Part shown: positions 35,541-47,586 of the stretch, in pieces
Position numbering within the stretch: the stretch's first letter is position 1
Layout of the letters: every line of letters starts with the position of its first letter
NCBI GenBank assembly: GCA_023105745.1
Contig: JALGQZ010000006.1
Location: 33,123,686-33,187,685, forward strand
Length of the DNA stretch: 64,000 nt
Direction of reading: 5' to 3'
Source of the DNA: Austropuccinia psidii
Lineage: Eukaryota > Basidiomycota > Pucciniomycetes > Pucciniales > Sphaerophragmiaceae
Position numbers and translations under genes: made by a program
The notes under the pieces: generated by a model
What the model was told of the DNA's origin: nothing
The model's database searches: none
What the model saw: the letters and a program-made list of their open reading frames with translations, nothing else

Positions 35541-37124
35541 TTATTGTTTATCAGTCAGATGAAGGCTTATTTCAGCCTCATTTAACTGTTCAGACTTGAA
35601 TTTCTCTAACTCTAAGTTGACTGGTGATACTTTGTTTACTGTAATTTGTCTTTTAAATGGTAAAAAGGCAAATTTTTGGCGCTTATTGTCTCCAATAGTA
35701 AAGTATCTGTCTTTGTTGTTATGCAAATCTATCCCATACATGATTAAATAGTCATTTCCCAATATAAAATGGGTACTAGAGCAATTTCCCATAACAACAA
35801 ATTCAACTGTGATTCTTAAATTCCCATTTATGTGTGGGAATATTACATTGGTCTCAAAGATTCCTAATGCTTTCATTAGGTTACTTGCACTGTTGAGTTT
35901 TATACCATCAATTGGTAACAATTGGTCTTCAAAATTTGGTACACAAGTCTTAAGAAAAGATTTTCCAACACAAGAGTAGAAGGCTCCTGGGTCAAGCAAA
36001 AGTTTGGTGGGCTTGTTATCAATCACCACTTCTGTTATACAGGAGTTACCAGCTGTATAACCTTTTCCCCTGTTTGGTTTTGTTTTCATAAGTTGTGCAT
36101 ATTGAACTTTTGATAAATCAAGTTGACTATTTCTCAATTGTGGCAAGTGGGAATAAGATTCCATGATGTCAGAAGTGGCATTGATATTTTCTATATCTTT
36201 TGAGGATTCAGAAAATATTGATGATTTATCATCTGAATTGTCTTCAATTATTTCATCTTTTTCAACATCAGGTTCCTTTTCAATATCAATTTCATTGATT
36301 TTCCCCTTCTTTGGACATGTATTGGCTAAATGGGTGGTACTTTGGCAAATATGGCACTTTCTGACTGTATCTGCAGATTTATACTTAATATTATTAAAAT
36401 TTTCTTTTGGGTTTTTGTCCACAGAATCTTTCCAAGGTGTATTAAACCTTGTTTTGAGATTCACCCTCCTAGAACCAATTTTGGTTCTGGTGGTTACTTC
36501 TTCCAATATATTGATAATATCCTCTGCTGAAGATTTTTCAGTAGTCCTGCTTTTGATAGCATGCTCCAAGTCACCTCCACATTGTCTCAGAATTTTCCTA
36601 TGGATCATAAATTCTGACATGTCAGGATATAATTCTGTTAATCTGTCTTTTTGTTGGCAAAACCATGGTAAATCTTTGTCTTTATCAGCATTAAATTTGG
36701 CAGATTCAAAGGCTGTTTCAACTTTAAACCTCCAAGCATCATTTTCCCATTTGTTAATGATTTGGGTTTTCCACCAAGTTAAACTCTGGTGTCCATGTGC
36801 TTGTCTTATTTCTATGTACCATCTGTGAGCTGATCTGGTAAACAAGGTGTTAAATCTGGCTGTTACCAATCTGTCTGGTAATTCAAAATCCACTTTGATC
36901 ATGTCAATACCTCTAATGAATTTCATATGGTCATACTCTCCTTCACCACTGAAGTGAGGCCATTCTTTAAGTTTTGGAACTTCTTTCAAGAGCTCTTGGC
37001 CCATTGATGGTTCTAAGGTATGAAAAGAAGTAGAAAATTCATTCTTTAACTGTGAATTTTCAATATCCAATACTTGTGGATTGGGAATTCTTGCATCTTC
37101 ATTTTGATTCAGAGGTGTAGACAT
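35541..37124 (-). CDS. Element B capsid, CCHC knuckle and protease, open
   Basis: The frame is 527 codons without a stop. The capsid part shows WPHFSGEGEYDHMKFI and WENDAWRFKVETAFESAKF. The knuckle is CHICQSTTHLANTC. An acidic region follows, then KGYTAGNSCITEVVI and the protease site LLDPGAFYSC. The usual D-T/S-G is D-P-G here, which probably inactivates the protease. The frame shows that capsid and protease are one polyprotein in this family, unlike the broken version in A. Confidence 0.9.
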   Translation of the reverse strand: MSTPLNQNEDARIPNPQVLDIENSQLKNEFSTSFHTLEPSMGQELLKEVPKLKEWPHFSGEGEYDHMKFIRGIDMIKVDFELPDRLVTARFNTLFTRSAHRWYIEIRQAHGHQSLTWWKTQIINKWENDAWRFKVETAFESAKFNADKDKDLPWFCQQKDRLTELYPDMSEFMIHRKILRQCGGDLEHAIKSRTTEKSSAEDIINILEEVTTRTKIGSRRVNLKTRFNTPWKDSVDKNPKENFNNIKYKSADTVRKCHICQSTTHLANTCPKKGKINEIDIEKEPDVEKDEIIEDNSDDKSSIFSESSKDIENINATSDIMESYSHLPQLRNSQLDLSKVQYAQLMKTKPNRGKGYTAGNSCITEVVIDNKPTKLLLDPGAFYSCVGKSFLKTCVPNFEDQLLPIDGIKLNSASNLMKALGIFETNVIFPHINGNLRITVEFVVMGNCSSTHFILGNDYLIMYGIDLHNNKDRYFTIGDNKRQKFAFLPFKRQITVNKVSPVNLELEKFKSEQLNEAEISLHLTDKQ

Positions 37125-37384
37125 TCTTGGTAAAGTGTTTAGCAGTTGTTCAATATTATTAATTTCACTATTATTACACCTTTGTGAATTTCTTAACTCA
37201 TGTTGTAAGCTTTGTATAGAGTCTATGACATTCTTTTTATGATCATCCTCTTTATATGTCAGCTCATTCCATAATTCTGTTTGTTTAGTATTATCAGATA
37301 TAACTTCATTTAACTTTATTGTTAATTTTGATATTTACTCTCTTGAGGTATCAAAATGCTTTTTCAAGGCAACTGTATTTGTCT

Positions 37385-37753
37385 TTACTTCTGCAAATGA
37401 TTTTGAAATATCATCAAGAACTCTTTTATTATCTTCTTTGATAGTATTAATAGCTTTTTTATTCTTGTTTCAATTATGTCATCAATATTGAATTTAGAAT
37501 ATTTGTCTGTTAATTCTTTAATAATGGCAGATTGCTCATTTATCTTAATGCCAAAAGAATTATCATTATTGGAAGTTTTTATTGTTCTTAAAACTCTTTC
37601 AAAGAATTCAAGTGTATCATTTATTTGGCTCAGACTCAAGTTGTTTGTTTTAAGATTGTCACAAATTGATGTATTCTTATCAGAAAGATTATTTTTTACG
37701 TCAATAATAGATTTATACAACTCTGGAATACAATTAAAAGTATCAGAAATCAT
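37385..37753 (-). CDS. Element B coiled-coil ORF
   Basis: The frame is 122 codons, rich in Ile, Lys, Asn and Asp with heptad-like spacing. Its ATG overlaps the TGA of the preceding ORF1 as ATGA, an arrangement that permits termination-reinitiation or frameshift coupling. The homologous position in A is 16644-16195. A short gap with stops (37125-37384) separates it from the capsid frame. Confidence 0.6.
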   Translation of the reverse strand: MISDTFNCIPELYKSIIDVKNNLSDKNTSICDNLKTNNLSLSQINDTLEFFERVLRTIKTSNNDNSFGIKINEQSAIIKELTDKYSKFNIDDIIETRIKKLLILSKKIIKEFLMIFQNHLQK

Positions 37754-38388
37754 TTTTGGTATTTTAATCTGGCTTCCTCCTTCTTTTGTAATTCCATCAT
37801 GGTTCTGGCCATCTGAAATACATTTTCCATGGCATCCTGTTGAATCTTTGGGATTCTGTAGCCCTGGCTGTAAGGTTTTGGGGCTGGTGCCTTCCCTTTG
37901 CCCTTGTTTGGAGTTTGTGGCTGCTTTTTCACGTTAGAATTGCTGGTGCTGGCCACTGGGGCTGTTTTTGGCACTGGTTTGGGTGGTGGAGGGTTGTTTT
38001 TCCTCCATTCTAGTGTCAAAAGCATCATGTTTCTCTTCTCCTTCAATGGATGCCATCCATTGAGCAATTTGCAAGTATTGGGATGGCCCAGGAATTTTCT
38101 CACAGTCAGGTAAGAATTCATGCAATTCTTCCACAGGTCTGCAAGGATCTGGTACTCCTTGAAATGAAGTGCATTGCTGTATGCACTGTGGCTTGTTGTG
38201 GCGGTGTAAGCTCTTTTTGAAGGTAAAATGGTATTGTCAGCTTCAGAATGACCCATTTTAGTTGTTTGGAAGTCATCAACTGACCCTTTTTCTTCTGTAC
38301 CTGATTGGCCTCTGCCATAATCACGTCTATTACCTTTCTGGGAGCTGCTTGAGGGGTTATAGCTGGCTCCTGACCTGGTTGAAGGCAT
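37750..38388 (-). CDS. Element B ORF1, intact 212-residue protein of unknown function
   Basis: It starts MPSTRSGASYNPSSSSQKG. The middle is enriched in Trp, Lys and Asn, a Pro/Lys-rich linker (PPPPKPVPKTAP) follows, and the conserved C-terminal block is PYSQGYRIPK...AMENVFQMARTM, ending KEEARLKYQK. Block homologues occur in A (about 16830-16692), C (44400-44290), D (56200-56310) and E (50085-50220). This is the best-preserved copy. Function unknown. Confidence 0.75.
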   Translation of the reverse strand: MPSTRSGASYNPSSSSQKGNRRDYGRGQSGTEEKGSVDDFQTTKMGHSEADNTILPSKRAYTATTSHSAYSNALHFKEYQILADLWKNCMNSYLTVRKFLGHPNTCKLLNGWHPLKEKRNMMLLTLEWRKNNPPPPKPVPKTAPVASTSNSNVKKQPQTPNKGKGKAPAPKPYSQGYRIPKIQQDAMENVFQMARTMMELQKKEEARLKYQK

Positions 38389-38842
38389 AATTATGGTTAA
38401 AAAGGTTTAAAATAGTAATTTTACATCAAAAAACTTACTATTGGCCAAATCTTTGGCTTTCTGAAGAGTATTACTTATTTCCAAGTTGACTAATTCAGAA
38501 GAAATTGGCTCTGGTTGAATATTCTGAGTCACAATAATAGTACTATTATGATCAGAATTAACAGTACTGGAAGGAATAATGCTGGTTACTGTTGAGGCTG
38601 TTTCAATGTTTTCTTGTCTTACCACATTTTCAGACACTAAAATTAATGAAAAATCCAATTCATTAAGTAAAAAAAAGGTTATTTCAAAAAAGAAATAAAA
38701 ATATAAGCCTCACTTATAATATGAAAAAAAAATATTTTTTATGGATTTTTTGAATTATAAGTATTTTTTATATGTTTTTAAACTTTTCAATATAAGAAAA
38801 AGGATTTAAAAAGAGTAAAAAAAATATTTCACAGGTAAAATA
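38389..38842 (-). other. Element B leader with exon-like block
   Basis: A 198-bp block (38439-38636) is bounded by TTTAG before TGTCTG and by AATA before GTAAGT (coding strand), good splice-like signals. An 83-codon frame (38658-38407) covers it. The rest is AT-rich. Confidence 0.5.
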
Positions 38843-38859
38843 TCATGGCTGGGCCCCCA
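38843..38859 (-). other. Element B primer-binding site
   Basis: The coding strand reads TGGGGGCCCAGCCATGA, starting 2 nt inside the 5' LTR, as in element A. Confidence 0.72.
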
Positions 38860-38861
38860 AA

Positions 38862-40676
38862 TGTAAGGTGTGGATATGAAACTTTGATTAAAAATCAAGT
38901 ACTTTTCCTGTCCTCAAAATTTGTATAAAGTAAAAAATCAATTAAAAATAGAAAGAGATATTATTTTTAAGTGAAAACATGCCAAATTTATTGTTTATAA
39001 CTTTTTTAGTATAAAACAGTAATATTATAAAGATTTATTGTTTTACCAACAATAAAAATTTATCCAAAAAATACTCTTCAAGAGATATTTTAAGGCTTCA
39101 AAAGAAATTTCTTCAAGAGCAATTTCAATTGGAATTAATTGAGAAAAGAACTGCAAGCAATTAATTAAAGAACAAATTATTTAAAAAGAATATTAAAGAG
39201 AAAACATGCCCAAAAGTGACCACAGTGAATTTGGAAAAAAAGTGACAAAGTTTACAGTGATGAAAGATGCTTTAATTCACTTTTGGGGTGGTTCAGGGGT
39301 AAAAATGACTATAAAAGTTACAAACAATGATTATAATGATTTTTTCACGAGGTTAAAAGGTTTAAAAAGATTTAAGAAAGGTGGTTGGAATCTTTTATTG
39401 ATTGGTTTAACAATGTTTAAACTAATTATAAAAGGAAAAGATTCTAACATGAAGAGAAAAGTGGGGCAAAGAAGACATTCTTTTATAGCCATCAATTTTC
39501 TTACTCCAAAAGTAAAATTTACTCTTGTCAGTCGTGAAAACAGTCTGACAAAGGAAAAGTCAATTATGGCATCATTGAACCCTGGTTTGGACCAAAAAGG
39601 GCTGGTTTAAGCCATTTTTAGCCATTTCAGACCCTTAAATCAGCCATTACTATAGCAATACCTGTTCTAGAGCCTTCAAAACACGTCAGAATGTGTGTAA
39701 GAGACGTAGAAACCAGTTAAAACTTTTTTGACTATGATTGTTTTATCTTAAGGGTAGTTTTACCCTCTTGGCAACAGCTAAAACTACCCCAGTTGGTATC
39801 AAAACCTCATCATCAATTGAGTCCACAGACCCTGTAGCTCAATTCCAGGCCAAAAGTGATGAACGTTTGCATGAATTTTGACACCACACGCCTGTCAGAA
39901 AGGATTTTGGGGGTCTAGCTCCCCCTTAGAGCTGGAGTTCCTTTTCCCCCCCAAATTTAATCTTTCCAATTTATTTTTCCTTTAATTCCTCATCATGTAT
40001 TATACTTATAATTTACATATGTAATTCAATTCAATTGTACAGTACAATACAGTAATAATTGATACCTCATATGTAAATCAAAGTTCATCTATGTAATACA
40101 CACGCACATTTTGACATTTCAATTGAATTCAATTGAAAATACTTCAATTCCTCATAACTTCTAAACTAAACACAACACCTCAATTTTAACACAAAAATTG
40201 ATGGTTAACACCACATGTTCTGTGAATTGAACTAAAGTTTTGAGGATTTTCAGCTTTTGTATTGAAAATACTAAAAACTTAATTTAAGCTTATTTAGAGT
40301 TGAGTTACAAAAATTTCACTCAGAGGTAACCCCACCTGATTTTTTATGAGGAATCCAATGGTGAAATAAATTTTATATGCTTATTTATTGGATAAAAAGC
40401 TATAATAATTTGTATTTAACTTTTTTCCAAATTTATTTATTTTTTTACAATTTTGTTAAAAATTCAGTTTTACTTAATTTTTTCAAGTATAAATGTAATT
40501 TTATAATTCCAAAATTTAATGTAATTTTCTTTTTAAATTGTAATTAAATTTTTAATTTTGAATATAACTTTATATTTATATTTTAATAATATAAATAAAT
40601 TTATTTTATTTATATTTATATGTCAATTTTGTATTTGTGGTCTTTTGGGTATATGAAATTACCGCTAAGGCTCACA
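38862..40676 (-). repeat. Element B 5' LTR (1815 bp)
   Basis: It matches 27376-29203 end to end with small indels, and carries the same GC hairpin near 39908-39925. Confidence 0.94.
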
Positions 40677-40681
40677 CCAAT

Positions 40682-42800
40682 TTAATTGGGGAGGCATAAT
40701 CCAAGATACAGCCTTTCTACTGATACTTTTCAAGCAAGTAAAGCACAAAACTCACGATTTTATTGATGAACTGGTTTTCTCTCATGTCTTAATCTTGTGA
40801 GAAGCCTTAGGGAATCAGGCACTTTACTTTCTGAAAGCCACTCATCTTCATGTTGTGGGTTTCTGTACCTGACTAATGATTTTCATCCATTTCCCCCTAA
40901 GTATTATTTCTTTTAAGACTTTCAGTAACTTCTTCTCTTCACTTTTATCAAGTGGTGATACTTCTATAGTTGTTCATTTCTCAAAAGAAGTAATTACTTA
41001 TCACTTGAAGTATAATGCTCTACTAGACTAACAGGGAAGGGTGGATGTCAATTTTGCAATTCCCCTGTCAGTTCTACCATCAAGGAAATCATAAAGCTTC
41101 TCCAGGGCCTATAAAAGGCAAAGGAAATCCATTTTCCTTGCACCATATCTAGCCTCAGTAGGGGTTTTTTGTCTTGAGATAAAACCCTGACCTTCATGAG
41201 GCTTTTAATTGAAAATTTGAACTTGATGAAGAGCTTAACCTAAGCTTTAACTACATTCATAAATGCATATCCTGAAAGGAATCTTCCAGTATGGAATTAA
41301 TCATAATGGTGCATCTGTCAAGGCATGATTGATATTTATTGTATTCCTGAATCCTTTCTTGTGTTGCTTTAAAGAAATTTGGTTGATCACAAATTTTGTA
41401 CAATGATCTCACATGGATTGGAAAATAGTTGAGGCTTTGCCTTTAATAACTAGAAAACACTAAGAAAGACATCATTTCTTTTTTTTCTGGGGAGGTTTTT
41501 TCAGCAAGAATGCAGCCAATATTTTTATTGACACCAGGGCTTAGTCCTGAAACTATATGTCCCAGAGCCTTTAGCTCATGAAACCCAAAATTACATTTCT
41601 TGAGGAATCTTTTCATGTTCACTTGAAAAAATTCTTCAAGTACTAATTAAAGTATTTCTACATATAATTTCAAGGTTTTTGAACAAATGTTAATGTCATA
41701 AATATAAATAATTAACAATTACTCTGATAATTCATGTGGGAGGATGGTATTAATCATTCTTTGATAATGAGAGGGTGAATTTTCAATTGCAAAAGGCATC
41801 CTAAAATATTCATAAATACAACAGTAAGAAATTATTCTCAATAATTTCCTAGCCTGAGGTGTCAAAATATTCTTATGGAAACCTTTAAGTTCAGCCATAG
41901 AAGTGATGAATCTTGCTTTGGATAATTGAATCAGAGTCTCATTAATTCTAGGAATTGGATACCTGTCTGGAATGTTAATGGTATTCAATGATCTAAAATC
42001 ACCAACCATCCTTGATTTATCATCATTCCAAGTAAATATTAAAGGATTTGTGACTTCTACTTCCTCATTATGCCACAAATTTCTGAGAACTCAACGTTTC
42101 ATTGGCTCATTGATATGAGATTCTAATGCTTCTCTAGCTCTAGGGCTAGGTGGTTAAGATGGTCTTCTTGATAGTGGATGATATATTCTTTCCACATTAA
42201 ACATAATTCCCACTTCATGGCATTAAATAGCCCCTAGTGGTTAATTATCAGAAGGAAAGGCTCCCCTATCTTTCAATCAAATTTCAATAAGGTATAACTT
42301 CATTTCTGATGTCAATTAAGGACTAATTCATGGGTCAATTAATTGATCAGTAACAAATTCCTCCTTATTAGAATTTCTTACCTGCCTTATCACAGTCATT
42401 TCTTTTCTTTTGAGAAAAAAATCAAACTTTGGTCTTTTATTTTGCCTTAATTTGAACTATATGTCTTTATGATTATTAATATAAATACCATAGATAGTAA
42501 GATAATCAATCCACAGTATGAAGTTCTTTGAGGTACAATTAATCATAAAAACAAATCAAAATCTCAATCTAATACCTCGTGTAAGATGAAGAAAAACATT
42601 TGCTTCTGTGAAAATTCCCAAAGGGTGCATATCTTGTCTAGAACTACTGAGATTTATAGCTTCAATTAGCAACAATTTATCTTGCCAATGGATATAAATC
42701 TTATGAAGATAAAATTTACCAACCCAAGTGCAGAAAGAACCTTAGTCAATATGTAGCCTGGAGTATTTGTTTTTTATCACAAGATTAGTGATACAAGATG
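40682..42800 (-). pseudogene. Element C pol remnant (protease linker, RT, RNase H, chromodomain; integrase deleted)
   Basis: From the right: RT remains in a 119-codon frame (42078-41719; [37 protein letters not shown]), then RNase H in several frames to about 41085. There the sequence jumps to the integrase C-terminal tail and a chromodomain remnant (YRNPQHEDEWLSESKVPDS, near 40870-40800). Aligned to A, about 1.5 kb covering the integrase is missing at about 41083. Many stops are present. Confidence 0.85.
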
Positions 42801-43760
42801 ATCCAGCTGTATGAGATTTACCTGTAGCAGGTTTGATTTCCTGAATCTTGGAATCTTGCCCATGTATGAGATATACACATCCATCACTATATTGTGGCAA
42901 GTGAGTATGCACCTCTGTGACTTCAAAGAGCACATTGATTTCTTCTACACTAAGCTCATCTTGTCACTATTCTTCTTCAAAAGGTTCAGAATCACTTTCT
43001 TGTAAAGTAACTTCATTCTTTTCCTTGATGTCTTGAGTGTCTTCAAGTTCTATCTCATTAATTCTTGCTTTCTTAGGAAAGGTATCAGCCAAACAAAATT
43101 AACTTCCACCTTCATTAAAATTAAAAGGAGCTCTGTGTTGTGGTTTACTTGGCCTCTATCTAGAAATTGATTTCCCACTAGTCTTATTGTCTATTGGGGG
43201 TTTATACCAATTTCTACCAAATTTTTCTCTAGTAGTGGTGTCTTCCATGCCATTGATAGAATATTCTGCATAGAAAGGCTCAATACCTTTGCTTCTTATA
43301 GCATGCTCTAGGTCACCAACACATTTTGTTAGTATCATTTAATGTACCATTTTTTCAGACATATTGGAATAAAAGGCAGTTAATCTGTCCTTCTGCTTAA
43401 GAAACCAGGACATCGACCTGTCCCTCTCACTATTGAAAATGGCTTCTTCGAAAGAATTTTCCATTCCAAATCCCCACTAGTCATCAGCTCAGTTGGAAAT
43501 AATTTGTTTTTTCCACCAAGGCCAGGAGGGCTTTTTATGGTCTTGCCTGATTCTATAATACCATTTATTGGCTGATTTGGTAAAGAATTAGTGTAATCTG
43601 GCATTTATGTATTCATCTGGTATGTTAAAGTCTTCTTTAAGCATATAATTTTTTTCATAAATTCCATATGATTATATTCTCCTTCACCACTGAAGGTAGT
43701 CTATTCTTCTAATCTTGCAATGTCTTGAAAATAAAGGCAGTTTCCACCTCTGCAGTGCTT
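42801..43760 (-). pseudogene. Element C protease start and capsid remnant
   Basis: Pieces align with A in several frames: [15 protein letters not shown] (near 42830-42780), the [14 protein letters not shown] linker, a decayed knuckle near 43090-43060, and capsid fragments at 43604-43156. Cysteines of the knuckle are lost. Confidence 0.8.
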
Positions 43761-44285
43761 GAAACTCTGTGATTATTTAAATAATTATTATTCAAGTTCA
43801 ACACATTTCTGTCTAGTATTGGTGTAGAAATTCTTAGTAAAGAATTTCTCAATGAGATATTGTTAATAATTTATGGAATATTTTGTTTAAATTAAAGTCT
43901 TTCCTTAAAAATTTTCTCTACTTTTTCATGGAAAAGAGCTGCATTGTGACCAGTTGAATTTTCAAGTTATGAAATTGTATTTTTAATTCTTTTAATTTTT
44001 TAGTAGTAAAATGAATAGAATTATCAGCTGGTGGATTGAGAAATGTGATTTTGGACTCCATCCTCTCACAAATATCTTTCAAAGACAAAAGATTGTCTTT
44101 TCTTATATCTCCAAGACCCATAATTTTCTTTTGAAACTCTTTCACTTGCAAAATTTCTCTACCCAAATTTTGTTGCATATACTAAAAATTGTTAAAGGTT
44201 GTTCAAAGTTCTTTATGAAAAGCTTCTGAGTAAGATGAATTCCTTGAGAAATACATTTATTTGCAAAGAATTTACTCATTATTTT
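43761..44285 (-). pseudogene. Element C coiled-coil remnant
   Basis: The 86-codon frame 44178-43918 (NLGREILQVKEFQKKIMGL) aligns with the A coiled-coil ORF (KLGNEILKVKEQQKTIIGL). Confidence 0.75.
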
Positions 44286-45000
44286 CTCCTCATTGTTTTT
44301 TTAATTCCATCAATGTTCTTTCTATATTGAACACATTGTGCATGGCTTTCCTTTCTTTCTTTGGGATTATGTAGTTATGAGGGTAAGGCTTTTTCTATTT
44401 GGAATTTCCCTTCCCCTTATAAATTTTCTTTCCCTGCTGATTGGTCTTCAAAGCTTTCTTGTGGAGGCTTGGGGAGATTCCACAGGGGTTTCATCCTTCT
44501 TTTGGGTCAGCTAATTCTTCTGATCCTTTGATTATATGCTTTGGTTTTTCAAAAAAAGCCTTTATATTTTAGAATTTCCCTTTTCAAGACATTGGAGTTC
44601 ATCTTTCAGAAGCTCCTATGTCTTTTCTGGAAGAAAGATCTTCTTCACCTGAAGGTAAGAGCTCATTGTCCCTATCCACAATCTGGGAAGAAGTTCCCAA
44701 TCCTTCTGCTTTGCCATCATAAACCAGTTCTTGTACTGAGGCTGGTATATCACTATTTCTTCTTCCTGGAATTTGTTCAGATCTTAAAACAGGAATAGCA
44801 GTTATGTCAGATTCAGGACTCTTGAGAAAAGTGTCAAAGGTACTGTCTAACCTTTGGTAACTGGCTGGAGTTCTTGAAAACTTCATTTGTGCCTCTCCTC
44901 TAGGCTGTAATTCTTGTCTTTTGGATTTATTACTTGAATATCCTGGTCCAGATCAATTTGATTGGATGGATTAATTTCTTTCACTTCCAGTAGGAGTCAT
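44286..45000 (-). pseudogene. Element C ORF1 remnant
   Basis: It begins MTPTGSERN at 45000, followed by a stop. An open frame runs 44886-44599 (SDITAIPVL, compare SQEADITAIAV in A). The conserved block KPYPHNYIIPKKERKAMHNV lies near 44400-44340. The order is the same as in A. Confidence 0.78.
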
Positions 45001-45716
45001 TTCAGATAAATTTAAAGCAATTTTGAGTAAGCAATGGACAAAATTCACCTGCTGAACCTTCAAAGTGTTTTTTTTGGAAATCAGTCTCTTAGTATTGGGC
45101 TGATTGGAACTTCAACACTTGACTCTGAAATGCTTGAGTCAGAAAACATTTCTCTGGCAGATGACACTAGAATAAAAATAGAAGTTATATCATTAAAAAT
45201 GAATAATAATAAAAAGAAATTAATAGCTCATCCTCTAATATAAGGTTTTCATAAAGTGGGTTATGGCAAATCATGTCAAAAATAAAGAAAATAGTCTGAA
45301 GAGTAAAAACAATGTTTTCAAGTAAAGTCTTCATTTTTCATTTTTCAATTTTAATTGAATTTGACTTTATTTAAGAAATGAAGATTATTCAATAAACAAG
45401 TTTATTAATCATAATTGTATCATTATCCACTTTATTCTAGAATGACTTGCAGAATAAATTTCAAGTCTGTGATGTGAAAAAGCCACTAGTTATATCATAG
45501 AAGTATATTTGATATAACTCAATAGTATACTTTTTCAAAGAATACTTTCAACAAAAATAATTTTATCAAAATTATAAAAATTATTCATAAGGGATACATC
45601 CCAAAAAAGCCAAGTTTAATGTAAATATGGCAATTTTATGTCAAAATACAGTACAATAAGGTCTAGAATATAATTTATGTCCCTAAAATTGGTTGAAATA
45701 TGGCCAGGCCCTCAAA
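45001..45716 (-). other. Element C leader and decayed primer site
   Basis: The exon-like block is 45049-45166 (CTAG before TGTCATC; CAGCAG before GTGAAT), as in A. The primer site at 45698-45716 is decayed (coding strand TGAGGGCCTGGCCAT). The CRE-like octamers have decayed to TCATGTCA and TTATGTCA forms. Confidence 0.55.
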
Positions 45717-46743
45717 CATAAGGTATTTATATGCAACTCCTGATAATATTAATGAAAATCAAGAGTACTATGACTTTCCCCAGTAGAAACTATCATATAA
45801 TTAAATACTATAGCCGCAAATATAAATAGAATTATTATTAATATTAATGATTTTAATATTAGGCAAGGAGTATATTATTAAAAAATATATAAATAAAAGT
45901 ATAATAATTTTATATAAAGTCAATAAGGTTCTTGTATTATTATAATAATAACTGAAAATTATAATAATAAAAGGTGAAAATCTCTTAATGAGGAAATTAC
46001 ATGTGCAAAATATGAATATTACCCACAAATAAATGATATATATATTATTCAAAAAAGAAATTATCTCACACACTGGGCAGAGATAATTCTTGAAGAGAAA
46101 TTCTATAAGAAAAACTAATCATATATAAAAAAAATACATATAGAACATTCAGAGAAAACCTACTTGAACTGTTTATTCAATACAATAAGTAAAATACAAC
46201 AATTAAAGTATTTATTTGATGTCTATGAGCTAAATCCATGCCAAAATATTAATGTTTTTAAATAAATAAACCAATTTCATTATGAAAATAATAGCTGAAG
46301 ATTTTTAGAGGAAATTTGTTGATTTAAAAAGGTATTCAAAACAAGAATGTTATGGGATAAAAACAATTATTGGTCATTAAAATAATATAATCTGAATTAT
46401 ATGATTTCAATTCTTCATTCAAAATCTATAAAGAATAAGATAACTCAATAATTACTTTAATAAAGTAATTTTATACTTAAGGAAACTTTACCTGTACAAA
46501 TTTTCAATTTGATTTATTCAATGATGCTTACTGACAGAAAAAGTGAGTTGAAGACTTGTTATATGACTTCATAGAAGATCTCATGATTAATGATGGATAT
46601 AGATTTTGTTCTTGGTTCAAATATAACAAACCATGCTTAAAGATAAGGTAGATAATTTTTCATTTCAATTCAAAGGTACCAGTGTTATTCTCAACTCTAA
46701 GTAGCTTTAATACTAATTTAAGCTTTAATCTATAGTTAATTTA

Positions 46744-47295
46744 TCTTAGAATGATAGGTAATCAATTGTATTAAATGTAACCAACAATTTAACGTATATG
46801 TAAAAATAGGAACAAAAACATGATTTCGTGGAATTTAATTTTGAATGACATAATGATTTGGAAAATGTTGATCATTTTTGGGCTCACTCTTTACTTGATG
46901 GTCACTCTCATATTTCCCAATTATTTTCCTATATGAACAAAATCTCAAAATTCTTGACTGAAGAATATATTTCCTTAGTGTTTCAATTTAATATATTTTT
47001 CTTTATTTACCATGATTTCTAAAGTTTCTTTATTATTTGCTCTTTGTTCAATTATTTCTGCTTTTTATGTATGTATCTTTCTTCTGTTCTCTTTCTATGT
47101 TACCTCGAAAGTCTATAATAAGTAGAATAGTCACAAGATTGACCTCTCTTTGATCAAAATATCTTAAAACATTTAGTTAACTTACATATGATACAATATT
47201 CATATCTTAAAATGAATTTCAAGACTTACCTAACAATAATAAATTCAGTTCTCATAATTATTACTTCAGGTTCAGTGTCTATTAATATTATTATT

Positions 47296-47334
<39 letters not shown>

Positions 47335-47453
47335 CTGTTACCTTTATCTTGTTGTTTTTGAACTCTTTTCATTTATTAAACTACATTTAGCTGACATTTA
47401 TTAAGTAATAATAAGAAGGTCATCTGAATTATGCATTTGAGAAACTCTCCACC
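46744..47453. mobile_element. Unclassified 710-bp insertion in the C LTR
   Basis: It is absent from the A LTRs and the left C LTR. It is flanked by a 6-bp duplication AATTTA (46738-46743 and 47454-47459). It begins TCTTAGAATG and ends CTCTCCACC, with no TG..CA ends and no inverted repeats that I see. It is AT-rich, contains a (TA)n tract and has no ORF. Confidence 0.6.
47299..47332. repeat. (TA)n microsatellite
   Basis: About 16 TA units in a row. Confidence 0.9.
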
Positions 47454-47586
47454 AATTTATTTATATTAAAGCTCATCACATTGATGGCTTAATGAATAAA
47501 ATTCCAAGCAAAAATCCTCTGAAGAATATTTAATCAATTTTTAAAGAACTCTTAGTTTCCTTGAAGAATAATTAAAACAGGTATTT

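Larger units (their letters stand above)
27376..40676 (-). mobile_element. Ty3/Gypsy chromovirus, element B, inserted in element C
   Basis: LTRs of 1828 and 1815 bp are flanked by a perfect 5-bp duplication, CCAAT (27371-27375 and 40677-40681). Without the two nested solo LTRs the element is about 10.0 kb. It has the same plan and order as A but a different LTR family (TGTAAGGTGTGGATATG at the plus-strand left end). The reading frames carry several stops, and the RT catalytic motif is altered, so it is inactive. Confidence 0.95.

Noticed and set aside
36163..36828. 221-codon plus-strand frame
   Set aside because: It is exactly antisense to element B's gag-protease frame, which has clear domain motifs.
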